In this document: positions 33,416 through 46,505 of the stretch, in pieces
Layout: the number at the start of each line of letters is the position of its first letter
How positions within the stretch are numbered: position 1 is the first letter of the stretch
From: Albifimbria verrucaria
Lineage: Eukaryota > Ascomycota > Sordariomycetes > Hypocreales > Stachybotryaceae
Assembly (NCBI GenBank): GCA_020081605.1
Contig: JAHREC010000049.1
Coordinates: 3,410,001-3,474,000 of the forward strand
Reading direction: 5' to 3'
DNA: 64,000 nt
The notes under the pieces: model-generated
What the model was told of the DNA's origin: nothing
What the model saw: the letters and a program-made list of their open reading frames with translations, nothing else
Databases searched by the model: none
Position numbers and translations under genes: made by a program

Positions 33416-35213
33416 ATCATCGCCTCGAGTCTGGTTCAAGATAAGAGTCTTATAACCGGGTTATTCCTCAGCAGGCAACATGGCTTAGCCAAACATGGCC
33501 TTGGCTCGCTTGTTTGTGGATTACGCAGTTGAGCTCTGACGAACCCTGTACAATAATAGAACATAACCATGGATAGAGGTTGAAATGGCAGGGTTAGACG
33601 TGAGGGTTGGAAGGATATTTCAGCCGCAAAATTAGCACTTCACAGATGCTTGTAGACATGGGTTACCAACGGACCGAGAGGCTAGACTTGAATTCATAAT
33701 TAACCTTGCAATTGAGGTGGTTCTTCGGATCAACTCTGACCTCGTGTAATACGAGCCACTCGTCCCAAGGATGTTTGAAAGCGTCAATCTACATGGGTTC
33801 AATCTTGGCTTGACCCATAAGCAAGAGCACCCATTGATGACCATGCACAACTTTATCCACTCATTTCCATCCCACATGTGTTACAATAAGTTATGCTTAC
33901 ATTACTGCAACCAACTTTGGGACCTGCAGACTGTGATCGACACGGTCAACGTCGCCGCATATCATAGTTCACAGCTATATTCGGACGAAAAAGCAACCAA
34001 AAGCAACACGGCCCACCTGTCACGTTACGCTTACAGGCTAGCATGTTGCCATCACGCATGAACATTAATTACCAGGGTGACGTGGGGAATGAACAAGCCC
34101 GAGATCTCGGGTTATCTAAGCCTCAGTGACGCTTGTCAAATGGTCCACAAGTCCAGGCACGAGATGGACCTGAGCTACTGGCAGTATTAGTGTCTCCGGG
34201 CAAAGTCAAACATGTGCTCCGGTGGGAGGTCCAGACCAGCACTAAATTGGCTCAGGATTACCAACCAATCGGTCGCCCAGAGTGCGTATTAACGAAAGAC
34301 GACATGACATACGTGGAGGCAGACATGGTGGACCTTGAAAAATTGAGCAGTGCTGTTGAAGACCCTCTGATTAATAAATTGACATACTGATCCGCAAGTG
34401 AGGTCCGTTGGACGTCTCCATAATGTTTCACTGATCTGCGATCTTAGCCTAGATAAAATGAGGAGGGACCCGGGACCCAGAGGATCTTACCAGCCCCGGG
34501 AGCCAAGAGCACAGGACGCAGGAGATCAGGAAAAGATCCTGGCCTCCGATATGCAAATAGCCCCAGACGCAATTACTGCCCTGGCGAGCTCGCTAATCAA
34601 CTCCGATCGTGGGGCCGCCACTCTGACCTCTTTCCGTAAACTAGTGGCCCTTGAGTGTGGTCGTGGCTCGCTTAGTCCAAATGAATGACTCGAGCCACTC
34701 TATGCGAACAACACTAGCACGCCTTTCCAGGGCCTCAGCCTACCGATTACCATCGAGCCCTTGTTAGCTGGTCTTAGCATGCCAATCTATGACCAGGAAA
34801 ATCCATCGACTCGGTCCAGGTACCACGTTGTCCCTCGTCCACGAGGCTAGATTGATCCCGGTATGTCGCCCGCCTCCATGTGATAGGTCAATTAGGGCGT
34901 AGCTCAGCCGCAATGTGGTGGTTCATGTCACCATGACCATCCGTTCTTGTCATTCATCTGACTTGCCGGCGCAAATGAGATGCCGGGGAAGCAGCTCCTA
35001 GTGCATCCCGATGGATGGGTGAGACCCTGCTAGTATGAAAAGCCCTGCTGTGGCGCTTTGATATTCGCGGCCGTCCTCTCCGCCTGTCAGTGATATACCA
35101 CGCCGCGACCGCAAGCCTGAAGATCGCCCGCTCCAGCACATTTTAACCTGACGAGCCCCGCCTCCGTTTCTTGTGGAATGGACGGTACAGTACTATTTGC
35201 GTAGACACGCAGA
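33416..35213. other. intergenic, no supported gene
   Basis: About 1.8 kb. Two short plus-strand frames (34133-34390 and 34398-34688) show no family motif and start with non-ATG codons or lack context, so they are not called. A GC-richer patch lies around 34460-34500. Confidence 0.4.
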
Positions 35214-38176
35214 ATGAGCCAGTATACCAGCGGCACAAGCCTCGACCGGACGACTAAGGAATATTCCTTCATTGAGGCGCTCTCACTTTCACCGCAAGAG
35301 GCGCTCAATCTTCAGCTCAAGGATTCGTTTGATTTGCCTTCTACACCCAGCACCCTTACGGGACCAACGACGTCGACGACTGCGACGCACGTTGGATCTT
35401 CACATTTGACAGACATGTCCGCTTACACCCCGAGATCATACACTGCTAAGAAACCCGACGCGATGCCTCCTGTCCCCAAAGCCCAGACTCAGTGTCTGGA
35501 GATTTGCAAAAGCACCTCCAAGATTGGCGATCGTGTTTCGGTTCGCTTGCTTGAGTACCTTACCACGTCGAAAGAGCCCTCGCAATCCTTCGACACTCTG
35601 GCTCACGGCTTCCTCGATACATGTCAGATTGTGTTTGCCATCGAGGCTGGCCTAGAAGAGTATGGCCGCACTGGCCAAGCATTCCCGGCCGAGGTGCTGG
35701 CGGAGCTGGAAAAGAAATTCCGCCTGACGCAGACCGACATGAATCTCTTAGACCAGCAGCTAATTAAAGTGCTGGACGGCGAGCGCAAAGGCGGCATGAG
35801 GCGCCGCTTCGGACAGATGTTTGGTGGAACCGATTTCCACAAAATGAACCACAACCTCTCGCGAACGAGAGAGAGTCTGAAAATCAGCGCCCTCATGTTC
35901 CAATGGAGTCTCGGCAACGAAAAGGTCGAGACGGCGCAGGGACTGGGATACACAGCCCTGGCAGCAGCTCTCAACAGGCTGGATCAAAAGTCTGAGACAC
36001 AGACGCTCAAGATGAAGCACGGAAACTCATCGCTGCATCACGTCGCGCCAGCTTCGATTGCTGCCTCGTCGACACAAAACCGTGTTGCGGACGTTCAGCA
36101 ACCACCCCTGCCCCTCTGCCCTGGGCAGACTACACCACGTCCGCCCATCACGAACCCTCCTTCATCAGCAGTGCCTCGGCACCGCATGATGTTAGAGCGA
36201 CAATGTCGACAGATCATCGGATCCAGAGCCCTTACACGGCAAGTTCGATCTCTTCCAATGACAGGATTCACTCTGGTACGACGGGTACCTTTGACCACGA
36301 CACCATTTTTGACGACACGAGATCGGTCACCGGGAACAACGTCGATCCCGACCGCTTATTGGAAGATATGGTCGGACTCAACATGGGAAGCACCAAGGCT
36401 GTGCGCATCAAGGCCGAGCCGTCATCAATGCCTCGTTGGTCGCCTCGCAACACGGGTGGCGTAGATTCTGGTAGCATGAAGAGCGGTCTTCTTTCAGCTA
36501 TCCGTGGCCGCAACAACAAGCTCGTGGAACAGTTCCTCGACCGAGGCGCACCGGCAAGGGCATCGGCAGAATACCAACCTCTTCGCGAGGCGACACTTCA
36601 AACTGACACTGAGGCTGTGCGCTTGCTGCTTTTGTTTGGCGCTGATCCAAATGAAGCCGATAACCACGGAGTGACACCACTGTCCATCGCAGTCGAGAAG
36701 AATTTCTTCACAGGAGCGACTCTGATGCTCAAGTATGGTGCAGACCCTAACTACGCCATTTCTGCGGATACGGAGGCTCCTCTTGCTGCAGCCATAATAG
36801 CACGCAAGCTCAGCCTGGTTCATCTCCTCTTGATCTATGGCGGCGATGCAAACCATCTGACTGCCGAAGGCAACACACCGCTCATCAGCGCCATTGACAA
36901 AAAGACACCCAAGAAGTTGGTTGACCTGCTGCTCGAATACGGTGCCGAGGTGAACGCCAAGAGCAGAGAGGGCAAAACTGCGCTGTTCGAGGCCATTACC
37001 TCTAACCGCGTCGACCTCGTCACCGCCCTGCTGGAGCGTGGCGCCGACCCCAATCTTCCTGGTCCTAAGCACCCGCTGTGGCCATCGACCTACAATGCAC
37101 CTGTGCTCAAGGTTCTGCTGGCCCATGGTGCGAATTCCAAGAAGGCGCCTGGAAACATGGAGCTGGCGGCCAGTCTCAACAACATTGAGTCTGTCCGACT
37201 TTTGCTCGAAGCTGGCGTCGACCCCAACGCCAAAAAGGACGGCGTGTATACTCCCTTTGTACCTCTATCCGCGATGATCGACCCGATATTTTCCAGCTGC
37301 TCCTCAGCAATGGTGCTGACCCCAACACACCAGCTAGCGAATACCCAGCGTTCAAGTGCGTCACACACCACAGGGTGCAATACCTCCCAGCTCTTGTTGC
37401 GGCGGGTGCCGACTTGCACTCTCCCAAGGGTATCGTGGAGATGGCGGTGGCTTCCAACAACATGGAGGCTTTGAACTGGTTGCTGGATCAGGGCATGAGT
37501 CCCAACGACAGAAACCCCAAGGGTGCCTCGCCTCTTACCACTGCTATCCGAGAAAAGCGCGCGGAAATGGTCAACGTCTTGCTGTCGCGTGGTGCCGATC
37601 CCAACATGCGGGGAGAGGACTGGCCAGTCTGCATGGCGGTCCAAAGCCCTCACATCCTGAAGAGCATCCTCGCTGTTCTTGCAGAGCCACGTGCTTTCAA
37701 GGGTGTTATGGAAATGGCCGTGGTCGCTAACCAGCTCGAGTCTGTCAAGCTCCTCCTCGCGGCCGGTGTGTCTGTTGAGGACAAGAATGGCGGCGTATTC
37801 TCCCTCTGACTTCGGCCCTTCGTGAGAACCGCAGGGACATTGTCAGGTATCTGATTAGCGAGGGTGGTGCCGACGTCAACTCTCCTGGCGAGCACTTGCC
37901 AGTCGTTAAGGCTCTGCGACGCTTCCGCGGGGAAGACACAGAAATGCTGGAGCTGTTGCTGGAGAAGGAGCAGACCCAAACAAGATGTATCGTGGGTGGA
38001 ACGGCATCATGCAGGCCGTTGAGAATGGAGATCTTGAGGTTCTCAAGCTCATCGTCAACAAGTGCGGCGTTGATCTTGACGTGAGGGACGATCTTGGCCA
38101 CAGTGTGACTGAGATTGCGGCTTCCAGAGGATGGGACGAGGCTGTAGGCGTCTTGACGAGCGGTGCCAAGGCGTAA
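35214..38176 (+). CDS. ankyrin-repeat protein with unknown helical N-terminal domain, four apparent frameshifts
   Basis: This is an intronless gene for a protein of about 985 aa. Residues 1-90 are Ser/Thr-rich. Residues about 95-250 form a helical domain (LEICKSTSKIGDRVSVRLLE, GFLDTCQIVFAIEAGLEEYG, LTQTDMNLLDQQLIKVL, ESLKISALMFQWSLGNEKVE) that I do not recognise. A disordered linker follows. From about residue 415 to the end there are 15 or more ankyrin-type repeats, for example TPLSIAVEKNFFTGATLMLKYGADPN, shown by GADPN/GADVN loops. The frame breaks at CCCC 36111-36114, CCC/TTT 37253-37258, CCC 37802-37804 and GG 37967-37968. One added base at each joins repeat to repeat. It is likely a cytosolic scaffold or a regulator of cell-surface or incompatibility signalling, but no catalytic domain is seen. 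Confidence 0.8.
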
Positions 38177-39325
38177 TTACTGAACGCCAACTTTTCTTTT
38201 GTACATATTGATGCGGTCTCTTTACACAAAGGTAATGGTTGATATCCAATGGACAACGGCAGTAAGCAATTGCGATGGGTAGATGAAGATGTAATCATGT
38301 CACAGACAGCACGAGAAACTGAATAATATCCTTAAACTACACTGCTTCTATGTTTTCATATCAAGGGCCCCTAATAATGCCTCCGGCGGCGATTGCATCG
38401 AGCTGGCCTCGCTACGCTCGCTATCATGATTATTGAGACTTGATGTAGCCGCCTTCAGGCCCTAGAAATCGGGTTCGTCAGCATCTTCAGCATCGTCACA
38501 GGGCTCGAGGCAGGTAGCAGATTAAAAACACCAAAAGCGTATCATCAAAAGATACACCTTTGACCAATAACCTCACACAATAAGACCTTCGATCAGTGAC
38601 CGATGAGATAGATAAGCCCACACCTAATTATCCTCTCATTGAAGAAGCAAAGTCAAAGCTGCCCTGGGCAACTTTCCCACTTCCGCTCGAGCACTTCGTG
38701 TTCTTCACTCACTCTTTCGCTTTGCTTAGTTATTAGAGGACAATGCAGCTGGACTTTTACTTTTGATGCAATATAACTGTGTCCAGCGGAAAATCCAGAA
38801 CCGTCATGTTATGCTCCACCTAGAATCTCCAGCTGCAAGCTGGTGAGTTTGATTACACTAACCAGCCAGGTACATAAGAGCTCACGTGGTTTGATTCCGT
38901 AAGCCAAGCAGCATGCCAACGACCTCCCTATGCAAAGGATACTGGGCTGCATCTCATGAGCTTACGATCCGCAATCAACAGGAAGCACTTTTTCCACTAA
39001 TGCGTATGCCACTCAATGACTATTACTTTGTCCTCCATCAATGTGGTTAGTAAACTACCTCCTTGATGGCCAGCACGCGCTGTTTGACATAATTTCCAAG
39101 CACATGACCACAGCCGTAGTCTGAGTCTAAAACCTAACGTCACCTTTATGAGCTTACCGAGCCTCTATTTAAGGCCTAATGCTTCAATCATGATTCCAGA
39201 GCTTTCTTTCCTCCAGCTTCACGTCTCATCTAGCGATTATATTCGAGCATCAAGATACATAGCTGATCCGATTCGGCGTTCAACGCTTGTTCATTCATCA
39301 CAATCTAGTTGCGACTCTGCCTTCA
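38177..39325. other. intergenic, no gene seen
   Basis: About 1.15 kb spacer with no supported frame on either strand. It holds the 3' end of the ankyrin gene and the upstream region of the next plus-strand gene. Confidence 0.45.
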
Positions 39326-40403
39326 ATGATGGACTCAGAAAGCATCATCGAGCCACAAGCTTCTGGACCCTCATCGATGTCTTTTGATACACCCAAGTCT
39401 GGCGAGGAACAATGGTACGGCCACTTGCCATGCGTCTACGAATCTCATCAGGGCTGCCACCAGCACAATCCAATGATGACAGCCATTTACCGCAATCCCT
39501 TCTTCCTCCAAGATCCCAGAAAAATGTCGAAGGGATGACTTCGAACTCAACTCATAACCAGTCTAGCTCAATAGCGTGTGAAGAGTTCCCAAAGTTACCA
39601 GAGTATACAGAGACGCGACCCGAATGGTGTCCGGTATTCACCGTCCGGCTTCCGTTTGATTGTCAATCGGTCCGTACACTTACACCATCACATCCCAACA
39701 TGCCACATCATCTCGCTTTCTACCATTTACACTGTATACGCCGCCAACTAGGTCCCAATGTTAGAAAAGCCTTCATTACCGAGTTGTCCTGCAAAGGTGT
39801 GTTCAACCACAACGAGCTAGAGTATACATGGTCGAGCGAGGTATACTTTGACAGGACTACTTTTTACAAAAACAAGAAGTCAGTTATGTGATGAGGCAGG
39901 GTTCCTGTCCACAAGAGATCACGCTTACAAGCTGTCCTCATCATGACCTTCGCATTGAGGAGCCCATCTTCAAAAACGTGGATGGCTCTACAGATGTGGA
40001 AATAACACATTGGGGATATGATCGGCAAAGGAGATCTCGACGGAGAGTGCAAACTTTTGGTAATTGGAGCGGCTCTCAAGGTCTTTACCACGGGGCGGAA
40101 GTCTGTAGTATATGCTACGCTGATGCTGAATACACATTCGAATGTGTAAATGATCAGCTTTATGTGCGATTTGTCTGCTACAAGGACTTGGGGCCTGGCA
40201 ATGACCGTAATAGTCCAAAATGGCTTTCTTTGTTTACAGGGGTAGGATATCCAAGTCGCGCAAACTATTTGAATGTGGCTGTTCGAGTGCAGTGGCTGGC
40301 GGAAGACTTGGGGCCGAATAAGCGACGAAGAGCCTATGAAGCTAGAACAGTGTCGAGACGGGTAAGTTCATCTAGCTGGGTAGCCGAGGGAGAATGTAAT
40401 TGA
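39326..40403 (+). CDS. uncharacterised fungal protein, two apparent frameshifts
   Basis: This reads as one gene of about 360 aa in three consecutive frames, linked by one-base losses at AAAAA 39520-39524 and AA 39877-39878. No intron is required. The order is a low-complexity N-terminus (MMDSESIIEPQASGPSSMSF), a Pro/Thr-rich region, a middle segment with ELEYTWSSEVYFDRTTFY and CPHHDLRIEEPIF, and a C-terminal segment. That last segment has CSICYADAEYTFECVNDQ followed by VRFVCYKDLGPGNDRNSPKWL. The Cys-x2-Cys plus a (W/Y)KDLGPG motif resembles the C-terminal half of a fungal protein family often found next to F-box-type proteins. The function of that family is unknown to me. The start ATG 39326 is the first of a Met-Met pair. 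Confidence 0.5.
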
Positions 40404-41466
40404 GGATGGACAGTTGTTCGGGAGACTTTAGGTGTTGTTAAGTATCTATTAGCCCAATAACAAGTGCACAACCTGCAAAGTAGATCATGTCAGGTGGAAC
40501 GGAACAGGTGTGTTTAGTAGTAGCATTTTAGGGTACCAAGGGTTAATGGGACCAGTATGAGAACAAACACAATTTAAAATGATGAAACGGGCAAAAAGAA
40601 AAAGAGACGATCGAATGAAATCTTTAGGACGAAACCAAGTAAAGGTGAGATTTTTGAGCCCGGCTCTCGATTTACTTCCACTTTGAAGACAAGTCCAATT
40701 CATCCAGACACGATTGAATCACGGCTACAATGTCCAGACCAAGTGTTTATGAGACACTGGAAATCTTTCAATTCCTTAATCTAGGGTAAGGAGTAGCCTC
40801 GAAGGTAAGGCAGTAGAATAAGAACATTGGGGAAAATATGCACTTATGGGAGAAAAACTTATCAAGATACCTGAAATGCCGAATGCGGTGTGGCTAATGG
40901 GGTCATAGATGCTTGGCGGAGGACAAAGATTCATTTCGACATGCCTCTTTGGACCAAGACCAGATCTGAATGAGGTCATCTGCCATGCAGAGCCCTGCCT
41001 AAAGGTCAGTCCCGGTCAGCAATGCTGTTAATTGCTCTGCCAGAGTCTGGTCATTCAGTCGTTACAGCAAATAAATAACCTACACATCTCAATTCGTCCT
41101 GGAGTCATCGTGAGCAAGAGAGCCTTCACGATTTCTTCATATCTGAATCCAACGACTTGGCTTAGCAATTCCTACAAAAATAACCCGTTGTGTGGCCTTG
41201 GCAAATATGGAAACCCCTCGCGTGCCTCATTACCCAAAGCGTACAGACGCCTTGGCAGCCCCTCAACATCGTCCAGGGTCATATCGCAACAGGAAGGCAG
41301 ATAGATCACCGCATGATTGTTGGCCCGTGGTTGGCTATCTCACCGAAGGCGATATGGATAAGGTGAGGATTCTTTAAAAGCCCTCTTTGAGCTGCTGCAA
41401 ATTTTGCTGAGTTTTCTCTTCCGTTGAACATTGGATCTTGCTTGCCCTTGTTCCATCCAAGTCAAC
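40404..41466. other. intergenic, no gene seen
   Basis: About 1.06 kb with no supported gene. It contains the promoter region of the alkaline phosphatase gene. Confidence 0.45.
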
Positions 41467-43081
41467 ATGCGTCTCAGTCTGACCACTGCTGTTGCCGGCA
41501 CCGCGTTGCTGGAGGCGGTTCTTGCCACGACCCCAAAGGCCAAAAACTTCATTTACGTTGTGCCAGACGGCTACGGCATTGCATCTCAGGTGCTGGCTCG
41601 CGATTTCTACAGCTTGACGGAGGGTGATGCCACAACCGGCCGGCCCAATGCTGCTCAAATCGGTGTTGACTCAATGGTAAGCAGCATTCGTTACCAGTAG
41701 TTCTTGGCTAAGATGATTAGATGATTGGGTCGGTGCGCACGTATGCTTCGGACAATTTGGTGACTGATTCGGCTGCTTCGGGTACTGCGTTTGCTTGTGG
41801 TATCAAGACGTACAATGGAGGTTAGTCACGAATTTTTGGAATGATGCACATTCAAGGACTAATTGGTATAGCAATTGGCGTCGATGATGATGGCGAGCCG
41901 GTTGGTTCCATCCTGGAAGCTGCCCACATCAACGGGTTGAAGACGGGTATGATTGTGACATCGCGCATCACCCATGCTACTCCAGCCTGCTACAGCGCCC
42001 ACGTGCTCGACCGCGATTCCGAAAACGAAATTGCTGCTCAGCAGATTGGCTACACACATCCCATCGGATCTGTTGTCGATTTGCTAATTGGTGGCGGTCG
42101 TCGGCACTATATCCCCTCTCAGGACGGTGGACGCCGAGAAGATGGGGTAAACCTGATTGACTGGGCCATTGAGCAAGGCTACACGTATGCAGCTGACCGT
42201 AGCGACTTGGAGGAAACCCTCAAAGACGGCAAGCTGCCATTGCCATTCCTCGGTCTGCTAGCTAGCAGCCACCTGGATTACGAGTTGGACCGTGATCCTG
42301 AGGAGCAGCCATCACTCCTTCAGCTGGTGGAGTATGGTCTTAACACACTCGAGGCGGCCACAAAGAAGAGCAAGAAGGGCTACTTCCTCATGGTTGAGGC
42401 GTCTCGTATTGATCACGCTGGTCACGCCAACGATGCTGCAGCGCACGTTCACGACACGTTAATGTTCAACGAGGTTATGGCTTTCCTAAAGAACTACGTC
42501 TCCAAACGCAAGGACACCCAACTCCTCTCCGCCGCCGATCATGAATGTGGCGGCCTCACTCTCGAGGATAACTATAACCCCACTGCCCTGACCCGTGCTC
42601 AATACTCGGGGAGACCTTGGCCAACACTTTTGACAAAGAGGCTGGCGCCGACAAGGCTGCATACCTTCGCGACGTGCAGCTGCCACTATACGGCTTGAAG
42701 AACTACACAGACGACGACATTGCCGGCTGGCTGGAGATTTACGAGTCAGAGGGCGCGTTGGCCATGGGCAATGCGATTACTCTGGCATTCGCTGCCGAGG
42801 CCGGTCTGCACTGGTCAACATTGGGCCACACCGCCGCTGACGTGCAGCTTCACGGTTACGCTGCCGACAAGAACGCCATGGACTACATGCGTCGTACATT
42901 GGGTACCAATAATAACAATATTGTGCTTCCGAGATACGTCGAAAAGGCACTTAGCGTCAACATGGATGCTGTTACCAAGAAACTGCGAAAGAATGGCACA
43001 GACTGGATTGAGCGAAAGGACCTGCTGGAAATGATCAAGAGGGATAACTCTTTGGCCAAGAAGCACGTCCATCACTCGTGA
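41467..43081 (+). CDS. secreted/vacuolar alkaline phosphatase, one apparent frameshift
   Basis: This is a metal-dependent phosphomonoesterase of the alkaline phosphatase superfamily. ATG 41467 opens a signal peptide (MRLSLTTAVAGTALLEAVLA) followed by KNFIYVVPDGYG, the first metal-ligand Asp. Introns are 41677-41720 and 41821-41871. The small exon between them encodes NLVTDSAASGTAFACG, with the catalytic Ser in DSAASGTA. Later landmarks are GMIVTSRITHATPA, LLIGGGRRHY, FLMVEASRIDHAGHAND (the E and D-x-x-x-H metal ligands) and LLSAADHECGG (D-H metal site). The C-terminal HWSTLGHTAADVQLHGY supplies the last His. The frame breaks once at GGGG 42608-42611. A His/Lys-rich end (KKHVHHS) closes the protein. 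The predicted length is about 500 aa, normal for fungal enzymes of this type. Confidence 0.85.
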
Positions 43082-44079
43082 GATGTCCAAGTTTTATTGG
43101 ATAATAATGTTGATACTTGCATCACTTGGAGTGTGCTCGACTGATGTAGAGGCAATTATTCCTAATGCATTAATTCTCGTCGAGGAGTTGCGTCCAGGCC
43201 ACCCATCCCTGTGTGATCATGCAGATGCCTATCCAGTTGTTCAATTTAGTTAGCGCTATATCACCTAGAAAATACAAATTCATTCCACGTCAGTTGCAAT
43301 GGCGGTAAATGGTTGTGACTAACTTGTGTGACGACAACCCTAATCCCTACAGGATCTGCGGGCTGCCTCAACTGCAAAGGCTCACAACAGCCATGGGCTG
43401 ACTAGCTAGCCTAGCATAGCCAGGAAGATGCGCGCACAGCCCTGGGCAAACTAGCCTAGCGTGGTCTTAAAGGAATGGTTTTTGATGAAGGCTGGCAGAA
43501 TGGCCATTGCGAACTGTCAATGCAATTGAAACTCTTGGTTAATCAGAATGTGAAGTTGAGTGGGAACGAATGACAATAACATCTCGAAACATTATATTCT
43601 CCTACAACAAGAAACCATATCAATAACCCACTTGTATTAACCCAACATTTCACCTTTGATGAGTGTAACAAGCTTAACTATTTTTAGTCATAACAACTCT
43701 GTCGGATACTATCCAATCGAAATCTCCGTTTCATACAGGGATCTCTAACAAAGGAAGTGATTCGATCGGCGGCATTTTTCTACTTAACGCGGGGAGAGGT
43801 TCCAATTACGCCATTGCACATGGAGTCTCGACAGAACACAGTCTCCTATAGGTCGGCGGAAACAGGCCTGTAAATCCTACTGTGCGCAGGAATCCATTCT
43901 CGTGATCAGCACAACTTTTATTCAAAAACATTAACGATTGCCACCATGAATTATGACGCAACGAAATACACGAGTTTCAGTCATAAATCAACAGGTTTCC
44001 ACGATGGACTCGCGCCACTGAGAATTTCAGCTCTTGAGTTAGCTGCAAGACACAAGAGTCAGCTGCTAGATTGACCATC
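43082..44079. other. intergenic, no gene seen
   Basis: About 1 kb. It contains a short imperfect direct repeat, with CTAGCCTAGC-type strings near 43400-43460. No coding potential was recognised. Confidence 0.45.
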
Positions 44080-44852
44080 ATGATTTATTCGCCTGTTTTA
44101 CCATTGACGCTCCTGTTGTCAACTGCTTTTGCTTGGCATCCCAGCGAGCGAGACTGCTCCGGTGAGCCCTTGTGTCTCACGTCTTTCAAATGGTGTGATG
44201 ACAGGAACGAGAAGGGTTGTTTCTTGCCAGAGGGAGCCTATCCTCCTTACCCAACCGCAGAACCGAGGCGCACCTGGCCTGTACTTTTGCTTGATGACAA
44301 AAACTACACAGTGTCTTGGGAGGTAGATGCTAAAAATAAGGATACGCCAGTTCGAGTAGTGTGGTCGTTTGGTGACACCAAATGGGAAGTCAGTAAGTTG
44401 GCTCAACGTTCTACCTTGCGTGCATAGATTAATAACAATATGCTTGCCGGTAGATACCACGGAGTCACAGATTACTTTCAGTCCACAAGAGATCATAAAG
44501 GAGTTCAATTCAACCTCCCAGGCTGGATACAATTCTATGACCGAGAGAAACAATGTCATCTCCATTAGCCAGCCAATTACAATTGATCAGGACGACTACC
44601 CGAATCATCCCCAGATATTCCATATGATATCTCGGATCATTTTGTTATCGCAAGCCACTGGATGAAGAAGTTTCTGGACGCTCGAGAAGAACTTGGGCAT
44701 CAAGAGGAGCACAAGAAATGGAAACTTGGTGTCGGCATAGGCGTTGGTCTCGGGTACCACTTCTAATGGCTCTGAGCTCACTAGGCACTTGGTTCTTTTT
44801 GAGGAAACGCGCTGCGAAGAAGCACGAAGTAGATCAAAAGACGTTGAACTAA
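44080..44852 (+). CDS. secreted single-pass membrane protein of unknown function, two apparent frameshifts
   Basis: ATG 44080 starts a signal peptide (IYSPVLPLTLLLSTAFAW). The ectodomain has conserved Cys residues (ERDCSGEPLCLTSFKWC, EKGCFLPEGAYPPY) and strands such as NYTVSWEVDA and VRVVWSFGDTKWEV. Intron 44393-44453 (GTAAGT...GGTAG) joins phase 1 to NTTESQITFSPQEI. After one-base losses at CCCC 44609-44612 and GGG 44752-44754 the sequence continues with HWMKKFLDARE, a Gly-rich TM (KLGVGIGVGLG, then PLLMALSSLGTWFFL) and a basic cytoplasmic tail RKRAAKK. This order is familiar from an uncharacterised family of fungal surface proteins. No enzymatic motif is seen. Confidence 0.65.
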
Positions 44853-45135
44853 GTGTGGTTTTGGTATACATGAAACTATAAACCGAGAGAAGGCAATTTG
44901 ATTGTCATCTTAAATGAAGGAAGCTATTGAATCACTATAGACCAACGGCTGACGCCTTTCCACAGCTGTGCATCGCGGTTTATTTGTATTATTAGTTGTT
45001 AGGCAGACACGACACCGACATTTTCTGGGCTGTATCATGCAATTTTTCTCACACAAATAGAAGCATCAAATCAGCTGATCTCTTTATGCTCTTCTTCTAT
45101 CAACCAATTTAGATCCAGGTGTTTTTGCAAACGAT

Positions 45136-46505
45136 ATGCAAGATCCAGACTCGGAAGAACCACCGGACATAACGGGGTTGGAATGGGTGTTAACTTTATG
45201 GGGAGCAGAGCCAAGGTGGACTATTGACCTGGACAAGAACGCCATTGCATTAACGGCTAAGTCGTCTCTCCAGCTGGAAGACCCTTGCACTGTCAATTTT
45301 CTCGCCCAAGGAGCATTCAACCGGCTTTTTGTCGTCCAAGCTCCAACGCGAGAAGTGGTTGTTCGGGTCAGTCTCCCAATATGTCCAAAGTTCAAGACTG
45401 AGAGTGAAGTGGCAACGATAAAATGGGTGCGCGACAATACCACTCTGCCAGTACCAGAAGTCCTGGCTTTCCGATCAGATCGTCAAAGCCCGATAGGTTT
45501 TGAGTGGATGATCATGGACAAAATGCCCGGCATAACACTAGCGGACGCTTGGGGTGACATGACTTTTTCTGCCAAAGAAGCCATAGTGCATCGCATTGCA
45601 TCCTTCTACGTGGAGACATTTGACGTACAAATGAAGGCAGTTGGGAGTCTTCTTGAAAAGAATTCTTCAATTGATAATCATTTGACAGTGAATGTTCCGA
45701 CAAAAGGTATCTCAATCTTACAAACGTGTCAATGTTCCAATCTCGAATCCTAATAACGCATCGCAGGAACTACTTCCTTTTATCTGGGCAGGAGTGTCGC
45801 GTCCAACTTCATAACGAGGACTCAAAGTGGTCGGCCGCATGGGCCTTTCTTGTCGACGCGCCAATGGATTTTTGCCCATATTGATGTGGCCATTTCTGAT
45901 TTTCAACAACGGCTGATTCCGGCTAGAGAGAACTACCATAAGAGTTCAGACGCTGGCGATGAGTTTGAAGATCCTGAGGATCTCGAAGAGGCACTGGAGG
46001 TCATCCAGAGATTAAAGAGATTTGTTCATGATTTTTCCCTGACGGCATCGATGCGGTTGAAAATTTCATGATTGTCCATGATGACTTGAATAAGCATAAT
46101 ATTCTTGTCGATAACTCTGACCAGCTAACCGCTGTCGTGGACTGGGAGTCGGTAACTACGCAACCTTGGTGGATCGGGTGTCAATACCCATCGTTCCTCC
46201 AAGGCAAACCCGCGAGCATAGAGCCTGACAAGAGTACGTTTCGCACTGACGAAAATGGTAATCCAGCAGAGCTCTACTGGGAGGAACTCGAGTCTCATGA
46301 ATTACATAAACTACGGGCTGTTTTTCTAAACAAGATGCGCCAGCGTCAACCTCGATGGGTTGAGATTTTTGAAGCAAGCCAGAGACAAAGGGATTTCTGC
46401 ATGGCTATGGTATCATGCGATGATCCGTTTACGACTCGGCGGATTGGAAACTGGTTGGATGTTCTGAAGTCAGGAGGCACGAATGTCATGGGGCTAGAAG
46501 AATGA
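45136..46505 (+). CDS. aminoglycoside-phosphotransferase (APH)-fold kinase-like protein, one apparent frameshift
   Basis: This is a small-molecule kinase-like fold of the APH/choline-kinase type, greatly expanded in ascomycetes. Exon 1 (45136-45706) carries the N-lobe: FLAQGAFNRLFVV (Gly-loop region), REVVVRVSLP (the ATP-binding Lys position is Arg in VVVRVS), then TLPVPEVLAF and GFEWMIMDKMPG (hinge). Intron 45707-45766 joins GTTSFYLGRSVASNF and later PHGPFLSTRQW. After a one-base loss at TTTTT 46032-46036 comes the catalytic loop IVHDDLNKHNILVD (HxDxxxxN) and the metal-binding AVVDWES. The C-terminus ends in a short helical region. The predicted length is about 435 aa. The substrate is unknown, and Arg in place of the usual Lys may signal altered activity. 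Confidence 0.8.

Noticed and set aside
34133..34688. Two short plus-strand frames suggesting a broken gene
   Set aside because: No conserved segment was recognised in either, and the first lacks an ATG start.
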